Shown one piece after another: positions 23,901-36,700 of a DNA stretch of 64,000 nt (its first letter is position 1; every line of letters starts with the position of its first letter). The stretch is taken from the NCBI RefSeq assembly GCF_000003815.2, contig NC_049992.1:18584396-18648395 (forward strand), given 5' to 3'. The notes beneath the pieces are model-generated. The model was given only the letters and a program-made list of their open reading frames with translations, had not been told where the DNA came from and made no database searches. The position numbers were made by a program, and so were the translations under genes. Source of the DNA: Branchiostoma floridae (lineage: Eukaryota > Chordata > Leptocardii > Amphioxiformes > Branchiostomatidae).

Positions 23901-26900
23901 GTGGGGACCATGACACAATTGAGACAGCTGGACCTGAGATATAACCAGCTACAAATGTTACCTGTGGAAATTACACAACACATTAATCTATATCACCTTG
24001 ATGTCAGAGGCAATCCACTTATAAGACCGCCAGCTGAAGTTTGTAGTCAGGGGATGGTTGCCGTCAGGCAATATTTTGAAGAACTTGAATCAGGAGAAGC
24101 AGTAAGCACTCATTTGAAAGTTGTGGTTTTAGGTAAGGAACTGGCAGGCAAAACAAGCCTTATCCAAACGCTCCTCAGTGGTGATTCCAGTCTCACCCAA
24201 CAAGAGGACCGCACACATGGTGTGGAGATCACTCAATGGAAACCTGATGATAACATCACGTTTGAAGTGTACGACTTTGGTGGCCATGATGCATACCATC
24301 TGACTCATCAGTTCTTCTTGACACAAGACTCTCTGCACTTGTTAACAGTAGATCTCCAAACATACTGCTGTACTGAACAGGATTACAAAAATGCTGTGGG
24401 GTTTTGGTTGGACACACTGAATGCCCGTGTGCCAGGAGCAATGGTTACAATAGTGTGCAGCAAGTCTGAAGGTAGTGTAGATATAGAGAAGAAAACGCAT
24501 GATATTGAAGTAAAATTTAAAGAGCAGCAGGACACTTGGAAACGTAACCTAGAGAGGCAACTTAAAATCATTGAGAGAGCGGAAAACCAGGAAGATCTAA
24601 AACAACAGTTTGAGGACATACAACAGCTCATGACACGACCATTGCAGTTCAAAGGTTTGTGCTGTGTCAGCTCGGCAGGCCCAACTGGGTTAGAAACACT
24701 GACGGCTCACGTTCTGGAGTTAGCAAAGAACACTCAACTGTTTCAAACACATAAGGGAATTCTGCCACAGACATGGGTTGATTTTGAACAGAGGCTGCGT
24801 AACTTACGTGACAATGAAGCTAAGTGGTTGATGCCAGCTGATTATCAACAACAAGCACAGCTTGCAGGACTCCCGACAGACAAATTGGAGCCAGTTCTTT
24901 CTTACCTGCAGCAGGTGGGAACCATCCTCAGGTACACGGACATACCGGAACTCAGAGACTTTGTCTTCCATGATCCACCTGCCTTGATAGAAATCTTCAA
25001 GGGTCTGTTCCATCACAACACCAGTGATCTTTTCTCAACATTAGATATATATTTTACACCTTTAGACCTAGATAAATTCAAGTCGGACCTGGATGACCGT
25101 GGATTGATCTTGAAGAAAGTTATGAAACATCTGTTGCCACCAGACACCCCTTCTAACATTGTGACATCACTGATGCAACATTATGATCTGTGCTTTGAGA
25201 TAGATGAATGCAAAACAAAAGCTTCTGATGAAGAGACCCGTCAGTACATGATTCCATGGTACTTGCACAAGACGATGCAAGAAAAGTGGCAGCATAACTG
25301 GCCTCAACACGTACCAGAAGAACAGCTACAGCTAATGTGCAACATCAAAGGCTTCTGTCCCCGGGGGCTATTTCCGAGGTTCAGTGTTGGAATCCATTCA
25401 CTTATCAAGGACAGGGTAGACTGGAAAGACAGCGTCATGGCCTACAGACAAGACTTTCCTGTACTGGCACTGTGTTCTAAACCAGGTACAGATGACACTT
25501 ACATCACCATAGCAACCAGAGGCAGGCTAGCCCAGGCAGATGAGATGTGGGGAGTGGTGTACCCACTGCTGGAGGTGCTGGTCCAGCTGCTGCAGAAGTG
25601 GCCAGGTGTGCTGTACTCCCTCCATGTCACCTGTGCGCACTGCATCAAGGCAAGACTGGACAATCCGCACCAGTACAACCTAAGGGACCAGACTGCAGAT
25701 GATGACCGCATTGTCAGGTGTCCTAAGGCTGACTTCAGGGCAACTGTATCGACAGACCTGGTTTACAGACCACTTCAACAAAACAAAGTATGTAGAATAT
25801 TTGTTACAATTGTTCAATTGTTTGTGAAGGTTGTTTCTGTTGACAGTTTTTGTTTTTAAATCAAATGAGATTTGTGCTTTTAATGACTGTCAATGATGTC
25901 TTCATGGTTCTTTGTATTTTTCCACTGTCCAAATTCATCTTGAATAGTGTCCACCTATCTGTCGATTTTAATGAGTTGATATGTACTTTGCAGGTTTTTC
26001 AGCGCTATAAGATGAAAACTGACCCGCGGGGCCTGGCTCTGATCATCAGTAACATAAATTTCATGGACCCTGAAACAGATAGACAGGGAGGGAACAAGGA
26101 CCTGGAAAACATCTGGAAGATTTGTGACAAACTCAAGCTGAAAGCAGAGAATAAAGATGACCTGACTGGGCAGGTACATGTGCTTCTAATTCATTTTGTA
26201 TTGAATTTTCTATTTGTTTTGTAGACTAGTGTATAGTGTAGTGTGATCATTGTCAATATTGTGAGTAACTCATATTTTTCATGTTGGAATGCAATTTATT
26301 ATTTCTTAAACATCTTTCTCCTGTCTTCTAAATCCCATTTTCTTTCATACATGCAAGTTAAAGAATACTACTCTGTTTTCATTATCTCTTGATATCAAAA
26401 TTTTTCCCAAGCATGATGCAAATCTCTGAAATGAAGCATGGTCAATTAACCTATCTCATGAAACATACTTTTTTAGGAAATAGCAGATACATTACAGGAG
26501 GTCTCTGAGAGAGATCACAGCTGCTATGACTGTTTTGTGTTGTTCCTGCTGTCCCATGGTGACGAAAAGGGAGTGTTGGGGACTGACGAAGATCGCATGA
26601 TCTCTGTGGACAGCATTACGTCTAGTTTACAACTCTGCAAAAGCCTAGTGGGGAAGCCAAAACTTTTTTTTATACAGGCCTGCAGAGGAGGTGAGACATT
26701 TTTGTTGATAACTTTGTCAGTTGCATTCTGATAGCAGTACTTTGTACTATAATTATTATATTTACAATAAATTGCTCATATGACATTAACTCTTCACGAA
26801 ATTTCATTGCTAAAGTCCCTGTCACATACAATGTATTCATTATGCATGAAAGTCTCATCAAGTGTGGGTATCAAATATTCTTTTCTCTTGACTGTCCCGG

Positions 26901-29509
26901 TGAACCTTTACCTAGTATGAAGTGAGGTGGTACTTGCTGGTACACAGCCAGTTTTTACTTCATAGTCAACTACTCAAAATCATCCAGTTTTACTTGATTG
27001 ATAGACCATGACAGGGCTCGAAGTTAACTATGTCCCGATGTCCCGGGGCCACTAAAATTTAGGCCGGGACAACTGAAAAATCTTTTTGGGACACTTTTGG
27101 GACAATAGGAAAATAATCAACGAATCAACATCAGAATGTCCGATCTCCCCGCGCGGCCCGCGGTTGTCAGGCGTGCGTACTCTGACTTACAGTTGTTGTA
27201 ATACATACTTTCTGAAAATAGGGTTGGGACAGTCCATCCTCACTTCGGGACAGTTGAAATTTATTTTTGGGACAATGCTGGGACAGTAGGGAAAAAAGTT
27301 AATTTTGAGGCCTGCATGATGAATTTTATTGCTAATGCCATGTTAATTTGAGTGATAAAATATGGTCAACATAAACGAGTTTTCAACCATACTGCAAATT
27401 GTACAAATCAGCTGCAAAATAGGCAATATTTGACGTGACTTGCAAATATGTAATATGACTAATTTATGTCGTAGAATGCTTAAGTCGACTCTGAAGTCAA
27501 AGAAGAAGAAGAGTCATGACGTGGAAAAACAAAAATGAAGAATCTATTGTTTGGTGTACATGACATTGTATAATTCTTTGTTTCTCTTTATGTTGAGTCA
27601 GTTTTATTAAATCTGAAAAAAATTTTAAAAAATCAGATTTAGAATGCGTTCATGCCTATCCATTAATATTCCTTGCAGTTCCATTGTTTATTAATTCATT
27701 AATGAGAAAACAATGGAAAGTCAAAATGCCAATTTTAATACATGTAGCCAACCTTGAAACCTTAAGGCAAATTTAGTCAACTTTTGCATTAACTTTGTTG
27801 TGGATTTTCCATCTTAATTTTTTAGATAACTTTGACGAAGGAGTAGAATATATGACCACAGATGACATCAAGAGCCCCTCCCGTGTCGGAGCAGAAGCAT
27901 TAAGTGAAAGCATCATGGCTACTGACTCAGCTTCTCATCAATCCACAACACCCACAGCATCTGACAGTGGCAATGCCAAGAGAAAGACCATACCAACAGC
28001 AAGTGACCGGCTAGTCATGAATGCAACAGTACAAGGTACATGTCAGTACTGAGGCAGGGTGTTCAGAATGTGCACTACTCACTTTGAAAAAAGCGTTCTT
28101 TGCAAGAAAATAAGGACAATGATTTGAAATTCAGATATCATTGACAGAAAGCTTTGCCATTTGTAGCTATGCCCCGAAAAGTGCGTAATGTGGCTTTCTT
28201 CATAACACTCAGGTAATGAAACTTTTCTACCAGTATCAATTATTGATTGCGATGTTGTAAGGTTCACTCTGAACATTTCACTAAAATTTACAGGTCAGGT
28301 AGCTTGGAGAGACAAGAACACAGGGTCGCCATTCATACAGGCATTGGCTGATGTTATTACAGAACATGCCGACACAGTGACGTTACAAGACATGGCTACT
28401 TTGGTGAGTGGTATTTAAGTATAGTTTTAGTATAGTACAATGGGTGTGGCTACGTTATGTCCCAGGGCATCTATGTGTGGCACATGATTGCCGTACATGT
28501 CTTAATTTTTTCTTCACAGAACCAACTCATCAATGTTACAAAATATTAAAGGTAAAAGTTTAAGCATTTAAGAAATGTAGAGAAAACATACACAAAATGT
28601 ATAAGCCAGAACCCCTTAAAAAAGTAAGAAAAAACACACTGAAATTGATGCAGTTAAAGGGACGAGTAAATAAAAAGCTGTGACATGTATTTATGAAACA
28701 AACTGAAACAAGATATTTACTCTAAGGTACCAGCACATATGGGCTGCTGTTAAAGGGACATATTGTAGAAATTTGGCGCCAAAATTTCAAATGTTCTGAA
28801 CTTTAAAATCTCCAGTCATATTGACATTTGTAACTTATTTCCAACTTATCTGCGTCATTTTATCACATTTCTAGCACTAATCAACAACGCCAAAGTAAGC
28901 CACGACCAAATTCACTTACTTCCGGGTAGCCTACCGGAAGTAAGCCGGCCGTAGATTTCCGAATCGACCGTTGCGGTCGCAGATCCTCGGAGCTTCGCGG
29001 GGTCTTTCAACAAACTTCAGTAACGATTCGAGCGAACCACCGAACGCGTTCTAAAGCGCACTTTGGTTCATCGGAGAGTTGGATAAAATGGCGGACATTA
29101 CTCAAGCGGCGGAGTTAGTGCACATATTTCGAGACGTTTTCGCGGCACAACAAAGTCGTATCAATACGTTGTAAATATTGCTGTGCAGTGTAATTAAAGG
29201 TAGACTCAACCCATAATGTAGAAAAATGGCCGAAAACAGTGACTTATTCTTTTTTACATTATGTCCCTTTAAAAGCACTCTGCCAATGTTTGGCTCTTTT
29301 TGTTTTGAACCATCTCTAAGCGTACCCGGGACAAAGTGACTTCCCCTTATGCTGGAAGTACATGTAACACCATTCTTTTGTTCCTCCAGGTTAATGAGAA
29401 AGTAGCAGATTATGAGGCAGATGCCGATGACGACTACAAACAGCAATCAGAAGTGTCACACAGCCTACGCAAAAAGCTCTACTTCTTCCCTGAAACTGCA
29501 GTTGACTAG
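20998..29509 (+). CDS. 2A-LRR-Roc-COR-caspase fusion protein (7 exons, 1609 aa predicted)
   Basis: The exons by hand are 20998-21170, 21965-25787, 25994-26173, 26477-26690, 27826-28035, 28294-28403 and 29390-29509. Each is bounded by AG and GT and all phases agree. The first ATG has a good context (A at -3, G at +4). Residues 1-55 are a hydrophobic leader ending in a 2A motif. Residues about 88-757 hold roughly 28 LRRs of about 23 aa. A Roc GTPase follows with P-loop GKELAGKT (781-788) and DFGG (828-831); CSKSE near 891 replaces the usual NKxD. A COR-like region runs to about 1300. Residues 1333-1609 form a caspase domain: PRG (R1344), catalytic H1419 in LSHGD, C1461 in QACRG, S1 arginine R1539 in VAWRD. 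The p20-p10 linker holds several Asp cleavage candidates. MFHAS1-type ROCO proteins share the LRR-Roc-COR part, but the caspase fusion is unusual. The inferred role is a sensor-switch-protease in immunity or cell death. Confidence 0.85.
21118..21162 (+). other. 2A ribosome-skipping motif at the N-terminus of the ROCO-caspase
   Basis: The codons read LMLKLAGDVEENPGP, matching the D(V/I)ExNPGP consensus of 2A peptides, where the ribosome skips the Gly-Pro bond (here between residues 54 and 55). It follows a hydrophobic stretch (ASCLLVWMVISQLMLKL) that resembles a signal peptide. The exon ends at GAAAG|GTCAGA, three codons after the motif. With the acceptor at 21965 it stays in frame (Q-E-R-Y-L-G). 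2A motifs at the N-terminus of NLR-type proteins are known from sea urchin. Here the fusion partner is a ROCO-caspase. The exon may derive from a retrotransposon, which often carry 2A. Confidence 0.85.
22680..23650 (+). repeat. 138-bp supra-repeats within the LRR exon
   Basis: The LRRs alternate between an LDLSNC type and an L..NNPLQTLP type, giving a 46-residue (138-bp) period repeated about seven times. Some units are nearly identical at the DNA level: the one at about 22807 and the one at about 23221 share 'cggctgaaggtggcaaataac' and its surroundings. This indicates recent unit duplication or gene conversion. Confidence 0.8.
27012..27314. mobile_element. MITE (CAGGGCTCGAA ends) in intron 4 of the ROCO-caspase gene
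   Basis: It starts CAGGGCTCGAAGTTAACT and ends AGTTAATTTTGAGGCCTG, flanked by CATGA on both sides (27007-27011 and 27315-27319). A related element is at 51216-51575. It has no coding capacity. Confidence 0.6.
28754..29268. mobile_element. TTAA-flanked MITE in intron 6 of the ROCO-caspase gene
   Basis: The ends AGGGACATATTGTA and TACATTATGTCCCT are inverted repeats, and TTAA lies immediately outside on both sides (28750-28753 and 29269-29272). TTAA targeting is typical of Kolobok and piggyBac transposons. It has no coding capacity. Confidence 0.7.
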
Positions 29510-31210
29510 AAGACTATAATCATTTTGTTCATGTTACTCACACTCACACTCCGGTTTATTGTCTCACGGTGTACAAGATAAATGCTAAAGCCAAAGGGAG
29601 AGCCACTTTACCCAAGGCCCAGGTGCGATTGTTAACTATTTCTATCGAACACAGGACATCGGGCTCCATGTTTTATCAACAACTCCCTCACTCATTTCTA
29701 TCAATCCCCTACTCACTATTCATTGTTCAAGCCCCCTTCACACAAGAGCAAGAATCAGTCGGAATGCTGTCACAATGAAAATTCTTTTCTATTCCTTAAT
29801 TAATTCTTGGCAATTCATAGTGTGTTCCAGAAATTCTCACTGCATTCCAGCTACTTGTGCCCGTTCTTTTGGCTGGCCAAAACGTTTTGGACATGTTAAA
29901 AACTGTTGACAGAGGTGCATTCGAAGTGGAGAAATATCGAATGGCATTCCAAGTATTTTAACTATTCTAACTGCAGTATGACCCCATTCTGTGTCATTCC
30001 AACAATATTCGAAACATTCTTATCTCATTCGATGGAGAACCGAAACGGCAAGCCACTTGGAATCCTGTCAGAATGTGGCCAAAAGAATATCTGGAATGCA
30101 GTGAGAATATCTAGAATACACTACAAATTCCCAGGAATAGGAAAAAAATTTCATTCTGACGGCATTTTGGCTCATTCCTTCTCGTGTGAAGGGGATATAA
30201 TTTTGGAATTCCCACCTGAATGTGGCACGAATTTTGCAAATACTTCATTCCGACTGGTTCTGCTTGATTCCTGCTGATTTGGTTTCAGTGTCAAGGCCCT
30301 ATTACTCATTCCCTAGTTGGTGAATTAACATTACCCCAACACAAAACATCCCCTACTCCTTGCGGATAACCTACAGTAGGGTACAATCATGTACACTCAC
30401 TGTAAGTTTGTGTAACTGATATACAAAGGGGGTGATCATTATGTTCTCAGTCTCACCCAGAAATGAGCAATTATTTAATAGTTATAAAATGTTAAGTCTT
30501 TTTATGGACTTTAGATCATTTTAATAATTATTTTGCATGCAACATCTTTTAAAAATCAGTAACTTGAGAGAAGGAAAATGCTTAGGTGTGAAGCTTCAGC
30601 TTTTCTGAAAGTTAACGCAGATCCATGTACCCACTTCTTTCTAGTTGAAATATGAAGGGAATCCTCATCAAACATTTTGACAATGTCTTGAAGTTGTATA
30701 TTTTGTGTCATAACGAACACATCTCTAAACACAGTTCACTCTTAGACTATAAACTGGACTTGTTTTTCTCTCCACTTACTTGAAAGTAATGACCACATTA
30801 CGATCTGAATTTGGTGAATGGTTAATACCAATCGGTTGCGGAGGGTGCAATCTATAAAATTTATTTGTTGCTAGATGATGACCCAATTGGGTGCAATGGT
30901 TTCCCTAATTTGTAAGAAAAGTATGATGTTGCAAATTAACACCCAGTCAAAAATCTGATGGACTAAGTGACACATTAGGCTTATACATGTACATGTACCA
31001 TTGTATGCCTTATTGATTAAGAACTATTAATTAAAATGTACAATGTTGGAAGACAAATGGTATGCTAGCACAACCTGTGACAACAAACTCATAAATGAAA
31101 TGTAACATAATTATGTAAATGTCTACAGTACAAAGAAATATATAAATGTACACTGCGCATAAAAATGTGATTGACCAAATTTAATATTCCAAACTTTTTT
31201 AATGTAGTTT
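29510..31210. other. Downstream region of the ROCO-caspase gene
   Basis: No exon is recognised. A MITE-like repeat spans about 29732-30195: 'ccccttcacacaagagc' on the left is inverted as 'ctcgtgtgaagggg' on the right, and 'tggaatgcag'-type motifs are repeated between them. The rest is AT-rich. Confidence 0.4.
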
Positions 31211-31213
31211 ATA

Positions 31214-31422
31214 ACGCTAGTTCACCTTTATCCGTGGATTATATCCATTGTTTAAAAACAGGTTTACAGGGATAACAGTTCAACAGAATGTGGTTTGATG
31301 TGTAGTGCAGTAGTCTGAAAATGTTGCATGAAACTGCCATCTGTCAACTTGTTACATGCATCTCCAAATGCCTTTCTTTAAACAATGGATATAGGTAACT
31401 CAGCGGATGAAGGTGAACAAGC
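31214..31422. mobile_element. Short MITE with long imperfect inverted repeats
   Basis: The left end GTTCACCTTTATCCGTGGA...TATCCATTGTTTAAA is mirrored on the right by TTTAAACAATGGATATAGG...CGGATGAAGGTGAAC. The arms are about 45 bp, with a spacer of about 120 bp. Confidence 0.6.
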
Positions 31423-31675
31423 ATTATTAATAATTATATATAATTCAATTGTACCCTGTAATTTGAGTTATGCACCTTATTTCTGGGTCAGAGGCCCAGA
31501 TGATCTCTCGTATCTACATGTATACACTGGCTACAATTTTTGAAAACAGATACAGAGCATCAATATTTAGTGTCTTCTATTAGATCACAAAAATATCATC
31601 TTCTTTGGTATTTTCAACTATCTTTTATCGCAATCAAGGAACATCAATTGCACAGTAATCAACAGAAAGTACATG

Positions 31676-32253
31676 TACAGTCAAACCTGTATTAGTGGCC
31701 ACCTTTGCATAGCAGCCACCTGGCCATTGCGGCCACTCTTTGTTGGTCCCTAGAACTTTTCCCATTGACCTACATGTATAAGCATTAGGAAATAGTCTAT
31801 AGTGGCCAGCTGTCTAACGCGGCCACAGCCACATGATTTCCGGTCCAGTAGATAAAGAAATATTGCCTATTGCCATACAGCAGGCATATCTCACCCTGCA
31901 CCGGGTATGGAATCGTAGTTTGCGAGGATTTTGAGTTCCCAACAGGGTCATTTGGGCAGTAGCGGAAGGTACGCATGCCTTGAACATTAGAGTGCAAGTC
32001 TTTGTCAGCAAATTTACCATTATTGCGCATGACAATATCATTTTTGGTAGATTTGATTTTAGCAGGGTCAGTTCAATTTGAGACAATCAAGATAATGTTA
32101 CTTGCATTGGTGAGAAAGATTAGTGGGTACTGAAATCATATGTACCTTATTGCTCGGTCAATTGAAAACCATTTTGTCTATAGTGGCCACCTGTCTATAG
32201 TGGCCACATTTCTCCAGTCCCTTGAGTGACCACTTTAGACAGGTTTGACTGTA
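31676..32253. mobile_element. Short copy of the TACAGTCAAACCTGT TIR family
   Basis: It has the same termini and subterminal 'tagtggccac' repeats as the element at 14511-17251, but only 578 bp. The flanks ACATG/CATGG fit a TA target site. It has no coding capacity. Confidence 0.7.
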
Positions 32254-32690
32254 CATGGAAAGTACAATGTATGTGGAGGAATCATTTCAGCGAAGAAATA
32301 TTAATATAACTTTTAAGATTGTACACCATTTGGAGAGCACAGTCCTCATCAAATGCAACATGATAGTTTTATCCTATAAACTTCCTATCCTTCTGATAGG
32401 ATGTGCTCTTTTTGCATATTTTCTATTGCTGTATCATTGTCTGCAATATGCCATATACAGTGTATATACATTGATATGTTTTAAGTAACCTGATCAATTT
32501 CAGATAAAATTTTACACATCTTTGTCCCTTTGAATTCTAGTCATATACATTAATTTTGTACATGTATTAACTAATAATCTTAAATTTCTTGGATGGTTCT
32601 ATTTTGCAATGTTCACCACAAGATCATGACATTGAGAATATTTGTTTCCATTGTATTACTACATATTGTACAACAGTATTGTTACTACTA

Positions 32691-32760
32691 GTAGGAGGGA
32701 AAACATGTTTTAAAGGTCACTGTATCAGTGAACTTTAAAAAATGTTTCCCTTCCTGCTAC
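32691..32760. repeat. 70-bp near-perfect palindrome
   Basis: GTAGGAGGGAAAACATGTTT...TCACTG pairs with CAGTGA...AAATGTTTCCCTTCCTGCTAC around a TAT loop. It could be a hairpin RNA, a tiny foldback element or a solo terminal hairpin. Confidence 0.6.
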
Positions 32761-33799
32761 AAAATAAAGTCCCTGCAAAACTAAAAGGACAGTAAGACAA
32801 CATGGTCTTGTCACAGGAATAAACAATTATGGTGTAACAGTTGTAAACAAGTCCCTCACTCAGAAAAAGTCAGTGGCTACCACTAGCACATATTTCTAAT
32901 ATGCAATTAACTACTAGTATACATACAATTTGAATTATAGTGCACATAATCCTAAAAATCAAGCTTTAGGCAAACATACAATTTGAGAGTATTTTTGAGC
33001 TGATAACACATTGCCACTGATTCATATGTAACAATCAAAATACATTGTATGATGTTTAAAAATGAAATTAAGACAAAGGGTTTCAATATTAGAATACCTA
33101 ATTTAAAAGAAAATGAATTAATTGCACTCGATAAATAATCACTTGATAATTTTTCACATTTTTCAGACAAAGATTGTCCACATGCCACGGCCTAAATTTA
33201 TTTGATACATTGCTACTAACAAAGTAGATATACATGTAAATAACGATATTTCAATATGAACTTTTCTAACCAATGTCCAATAATTCCATGTGCATTACAA
33301 AAAAGACCTCTTTGGATTCCATGGTTGCTTTCATCCCAGAATGTTGCAGCCCTACATTTGTATATCCTCCCCTGTTACTATGAAATGTGAAAACATGGAT
33401 TTTGGCTTCAAATTTCTCTAAACTATGTTACAGAATATTAAAGGGTAGAATATGGATTTGAAAATGCTCCAAATTGTAGTAGAACTTAAATTTGGGTACC
33501 TTAACTCCCATAATTCCTCCAGATGCCATAATACTGCCACATTAGCAAACATACATGAAATTGAATACACGAATTTAATGAGAAAGCACCAATGCAGCAT
33601 CAGTAATCCTAAGGTTTATACACTTCAGATATTAAGGTTTTCAAGACAATCTTGACAAGGCCTCTATCACAATGTTTTTCTTTGGCATTATCAGTCCACC
33701 GGGACTGGAATTATAAGAGTTAATGTCCACTGTTGAATTTGTGGTCCATCAAAACTTAATATATTTCACTTGTCCCTTTGAATTATAATTGAGATAAAG

Positions 33800-36700
33800 T
33801 TAGATGAAGGATATCTTGGGCTCCCCTGTGTAGTCCGGAGGTCGGTAGATCCCAGCTGCGATCTGGTCGTGTCTCCACAGGTGCTCACAGATACTGTTCA
33901 AGAACTGTGCCACCTGATAAACAACAAACAATTAACACTTTCATCAGGTTACTAAATAGCAGGCTTTTAGCCAGGCATGCATCATGGGGTCATCCAAGAG
34001 TTTCTTAAAATAACAAGAAATTGAACACACTAGATTTCCTTACACTGGAGAGCAGATCCTCTGACAAGCATGAAATTCTGATTGACCAGGGATGACACTA
34101 GGTCATTTGTGATCACAGTCTTCTAGTATAACCTCTCAGACAGTAACAGGATACCTTAGAATGCACCATTTTAACTTAAAAATTCATGAAAACTCTGCAC
34201 CATGGAAGGTGGACCCCTCTACTAGTACAATAGCGACTTATCATGACTCACCAAGAAATTTGGGACCCCTATAAAAAGTATAATAAAATCCTACATAAAA
34301 GCTTGCTAAACACTTTAATGAGCTTTGTTCCAACACAAAGGAAACACTCGCCATTAGGGGTGGGTACCGGTATAGAAAATTCAGGTCCAAGTTCGGTTCA
34401 GGTCCAGAGGATCAGGTCCAAAGCTACTAATTTACAACTATGGATTTTACATTTCATTTCACGATTAATAACAGAGAGACATTAAGGTGCACAAGCTTGT
34501 TCTTATCTGAAAAAATTCCCAAACCAAGAAGCAGAACTGGAGTGGTTTCAAAAGATGACAAATGAAAGGATGCAGATACCTCCATGATTCCGGCCCTTCC
34601 ATCCAGTGCTTTTCCGTCCGGTGTTCGTGGGCCGTCCACGTTGCGAATCATCAGGACCGGTACCTTCCAGCGGTGCTCGAACTCACGGATGTCTCGCGTA
34701 GGAACCTCGTTATGTAATGTCTGGTCATATCTGCAGGTTCTAGGGTCAAGGAATGTTTTTATATTTGTTGTGTGCATGTTTCTTTTTTGGGGGGGGGGGG
34801 GGGATTATCTCTGCACTACATACAGTATGTCCAATAGACTTCCAGCAAGTACACGTCTACAATGTTGATTCTTTCACATGGAATACAAAGCAGTCTCGTG
34901 GCATGCGGCAGGCAGGGAGGAATGTTTCACACCGGTCCCTTTTCTGTCAATTATTGGTATAATTGGGATTGGGATAATATATATATGTAAAGGAAATTTT
35001 CGTCGAGCTTCCTACTAGGAATCCTAGTTCTAACATTTGGAGTAGAATGTTATATTTGATAATGCAGTATAGCCGATTTCTTACCTGGGAACTTTTAGAT
35101 CTGCATACTATATGTTTACTATGATACTGGGAAAGCCACATGCAGATGTTTAATCCACAGAAAAATTAAAGCAATAGAACAAATGATATGTACTTGTGGG
35201 CTTTTGGCTAAATTAAGATATAGCATCATAATCTTCACAAATGAAGCATCTTTTTCAATATCAAAAAAAATAGTATAGACTAGATGCAGGATCACTGATG
35301 TAAAAGGTATAGTTAACTTAATCAAAACATCAAGAAACAATTTACAGTACCCAATGCTTTGCAACATTTACTTGGTTTCTTGATTGATTGATTGGTAGGA
35401 TACTTTGTCCCGACCACCAGTCTGAGGATGGACTCGGAAGATTCCACTACCCGGGACATGAGGTGGGGCAGGTCGTCAAAACTGGAGCGGTCCGTGAAGG
35501 AGAAGAGGAACAACACTGCATCCACCTTGTCTTTACAGGCCTGCAAGCACAGAACATGAACTAAAAACTAGTACCAGGTTTTTAGCCAGACATGTGTCAA
35601 TGCGTCATCTGGACGCACTTTTCTTAGAATAACAAGAAATTTGACGATGTGGACGCCCTTACACTGGGGAAACAAGAAAGCTTTTAAAAAAAGCTGGCCG
35701 GGGCGCATTTGGAAGGACTACCTCAAAATTTCATGTTGTGTTCCAGTAAAATGTGCATCATTATTAAACTAGAAGTTTATATCTAAAATCTATGGGAAGT
35801 TGGCTGGAAACCTTTGTTCACTGGTATAATTGGATTTTCCGGCGTACTTTTGTGGGCGGAATTGTATCCCTTGTGTGCGCTGTGTGCCGGATATAAAAAT
35901 CGTAAAAGAAACTCCGGTGCGAGACCACAGCCAAAGGCGGGAAGAGGTCCCGGATGTGCATTGTCGTTCTTTCTTCGTGACAGAAATTTCACAGGCAGAC
36001 ATGGTACGAATATGTAATGAACAGATTATGGACGGTCACATACTTCTCAGNNNNNNNNNNNNNNNNNNNNNNNNNNNNNNNNNNNNNNNNNNNNNNNNNN
36101 NNNNNNNNNNNNNNNNNNNNNNNNNNNNNNNNNNNNNNNNNNNNNNNNNNTCGTAAGCTAAGTGCTTATTCAATGAATTGGAAATGCTGTGTTTGGTTGT
36201 TGTAGGTTCTCTTTCGTAGATACAAACTCTGGTTTAACCAAGGTGTATGTGTGTTGTTGTTGAACTTGAAAGCAGTTTTCTGACTCAATCATAGAAGAAA
36301 CATTGCTAGTCAGATTGATAATGTGTATACCAGTAGGTTCAACTGATAAGAAAACATTTTCTGCTTGTACTGGGACAACCTCAAAATTGCATGTTGTGTT
36401 CCAGTTAAGTTGTTGCAAGAATGAAACTAGATTGCTGTTTGAACTGTGCATGCTTAAAGTAGAAGTGCCATGGCTATCTGGCAATGCTGTTATGGGACTT
36501 CTGGCATGTGAGTCATAAACAAAATACTTGTTATCAGCGTGCAACAATGCTACTGTTGAACCAGTTATTCCATGTGCTGTTATGAAAAGACAAGTGTTGG
36601 ATTCAGCAAATGCTGCTTCTAGGGCTTTCTTTAAGGTGTAATAAGGATAGACTGCTTCTGTGGCAAATATGTCTCCAGTGTAAGACTCTTTTATTGATAC

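Larger units (their letters stand above)
25994..29509 (+). other. Caspase module (exons 3-7 of the ROCO-caspase gene)
   Basis: Exon 3 encodes the first p20 strands (YKMKTDPRGLALIISN). Exon 4 carries both catalytic residues and ends inside QACRG. Exon 5 completes QACRG-DN and encodes the long Ser/Thr-rich linker. Exon 6 encodes the p10 start with VAWRD and GSPFIQAL. Exon 7 encodes the C-terminus (...LRKKLYFFPETAVD). QACRGDN resembles initiator caspases of the caspase-8 group (QACQGDN). There is no CARD or DED; the recruitment part is replaced by LRR-Roc-COR. Confidence 0.85.

Noticed and set aside
24129..24652. Minus-strand ORFs of 60-90 aa within the ROCO exon
   Set aside because: They are antisense shadows of the conserved Roc domain.
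25788..25859. C-terminus of the ROCO protein at the stop codon 25857-25859
   Set aside because: The residues after the donor (VCRIFVTIVQLF...) look intronic, while the next exon continues in phase into a caspase. An alternative short isoform cannot be excluded.
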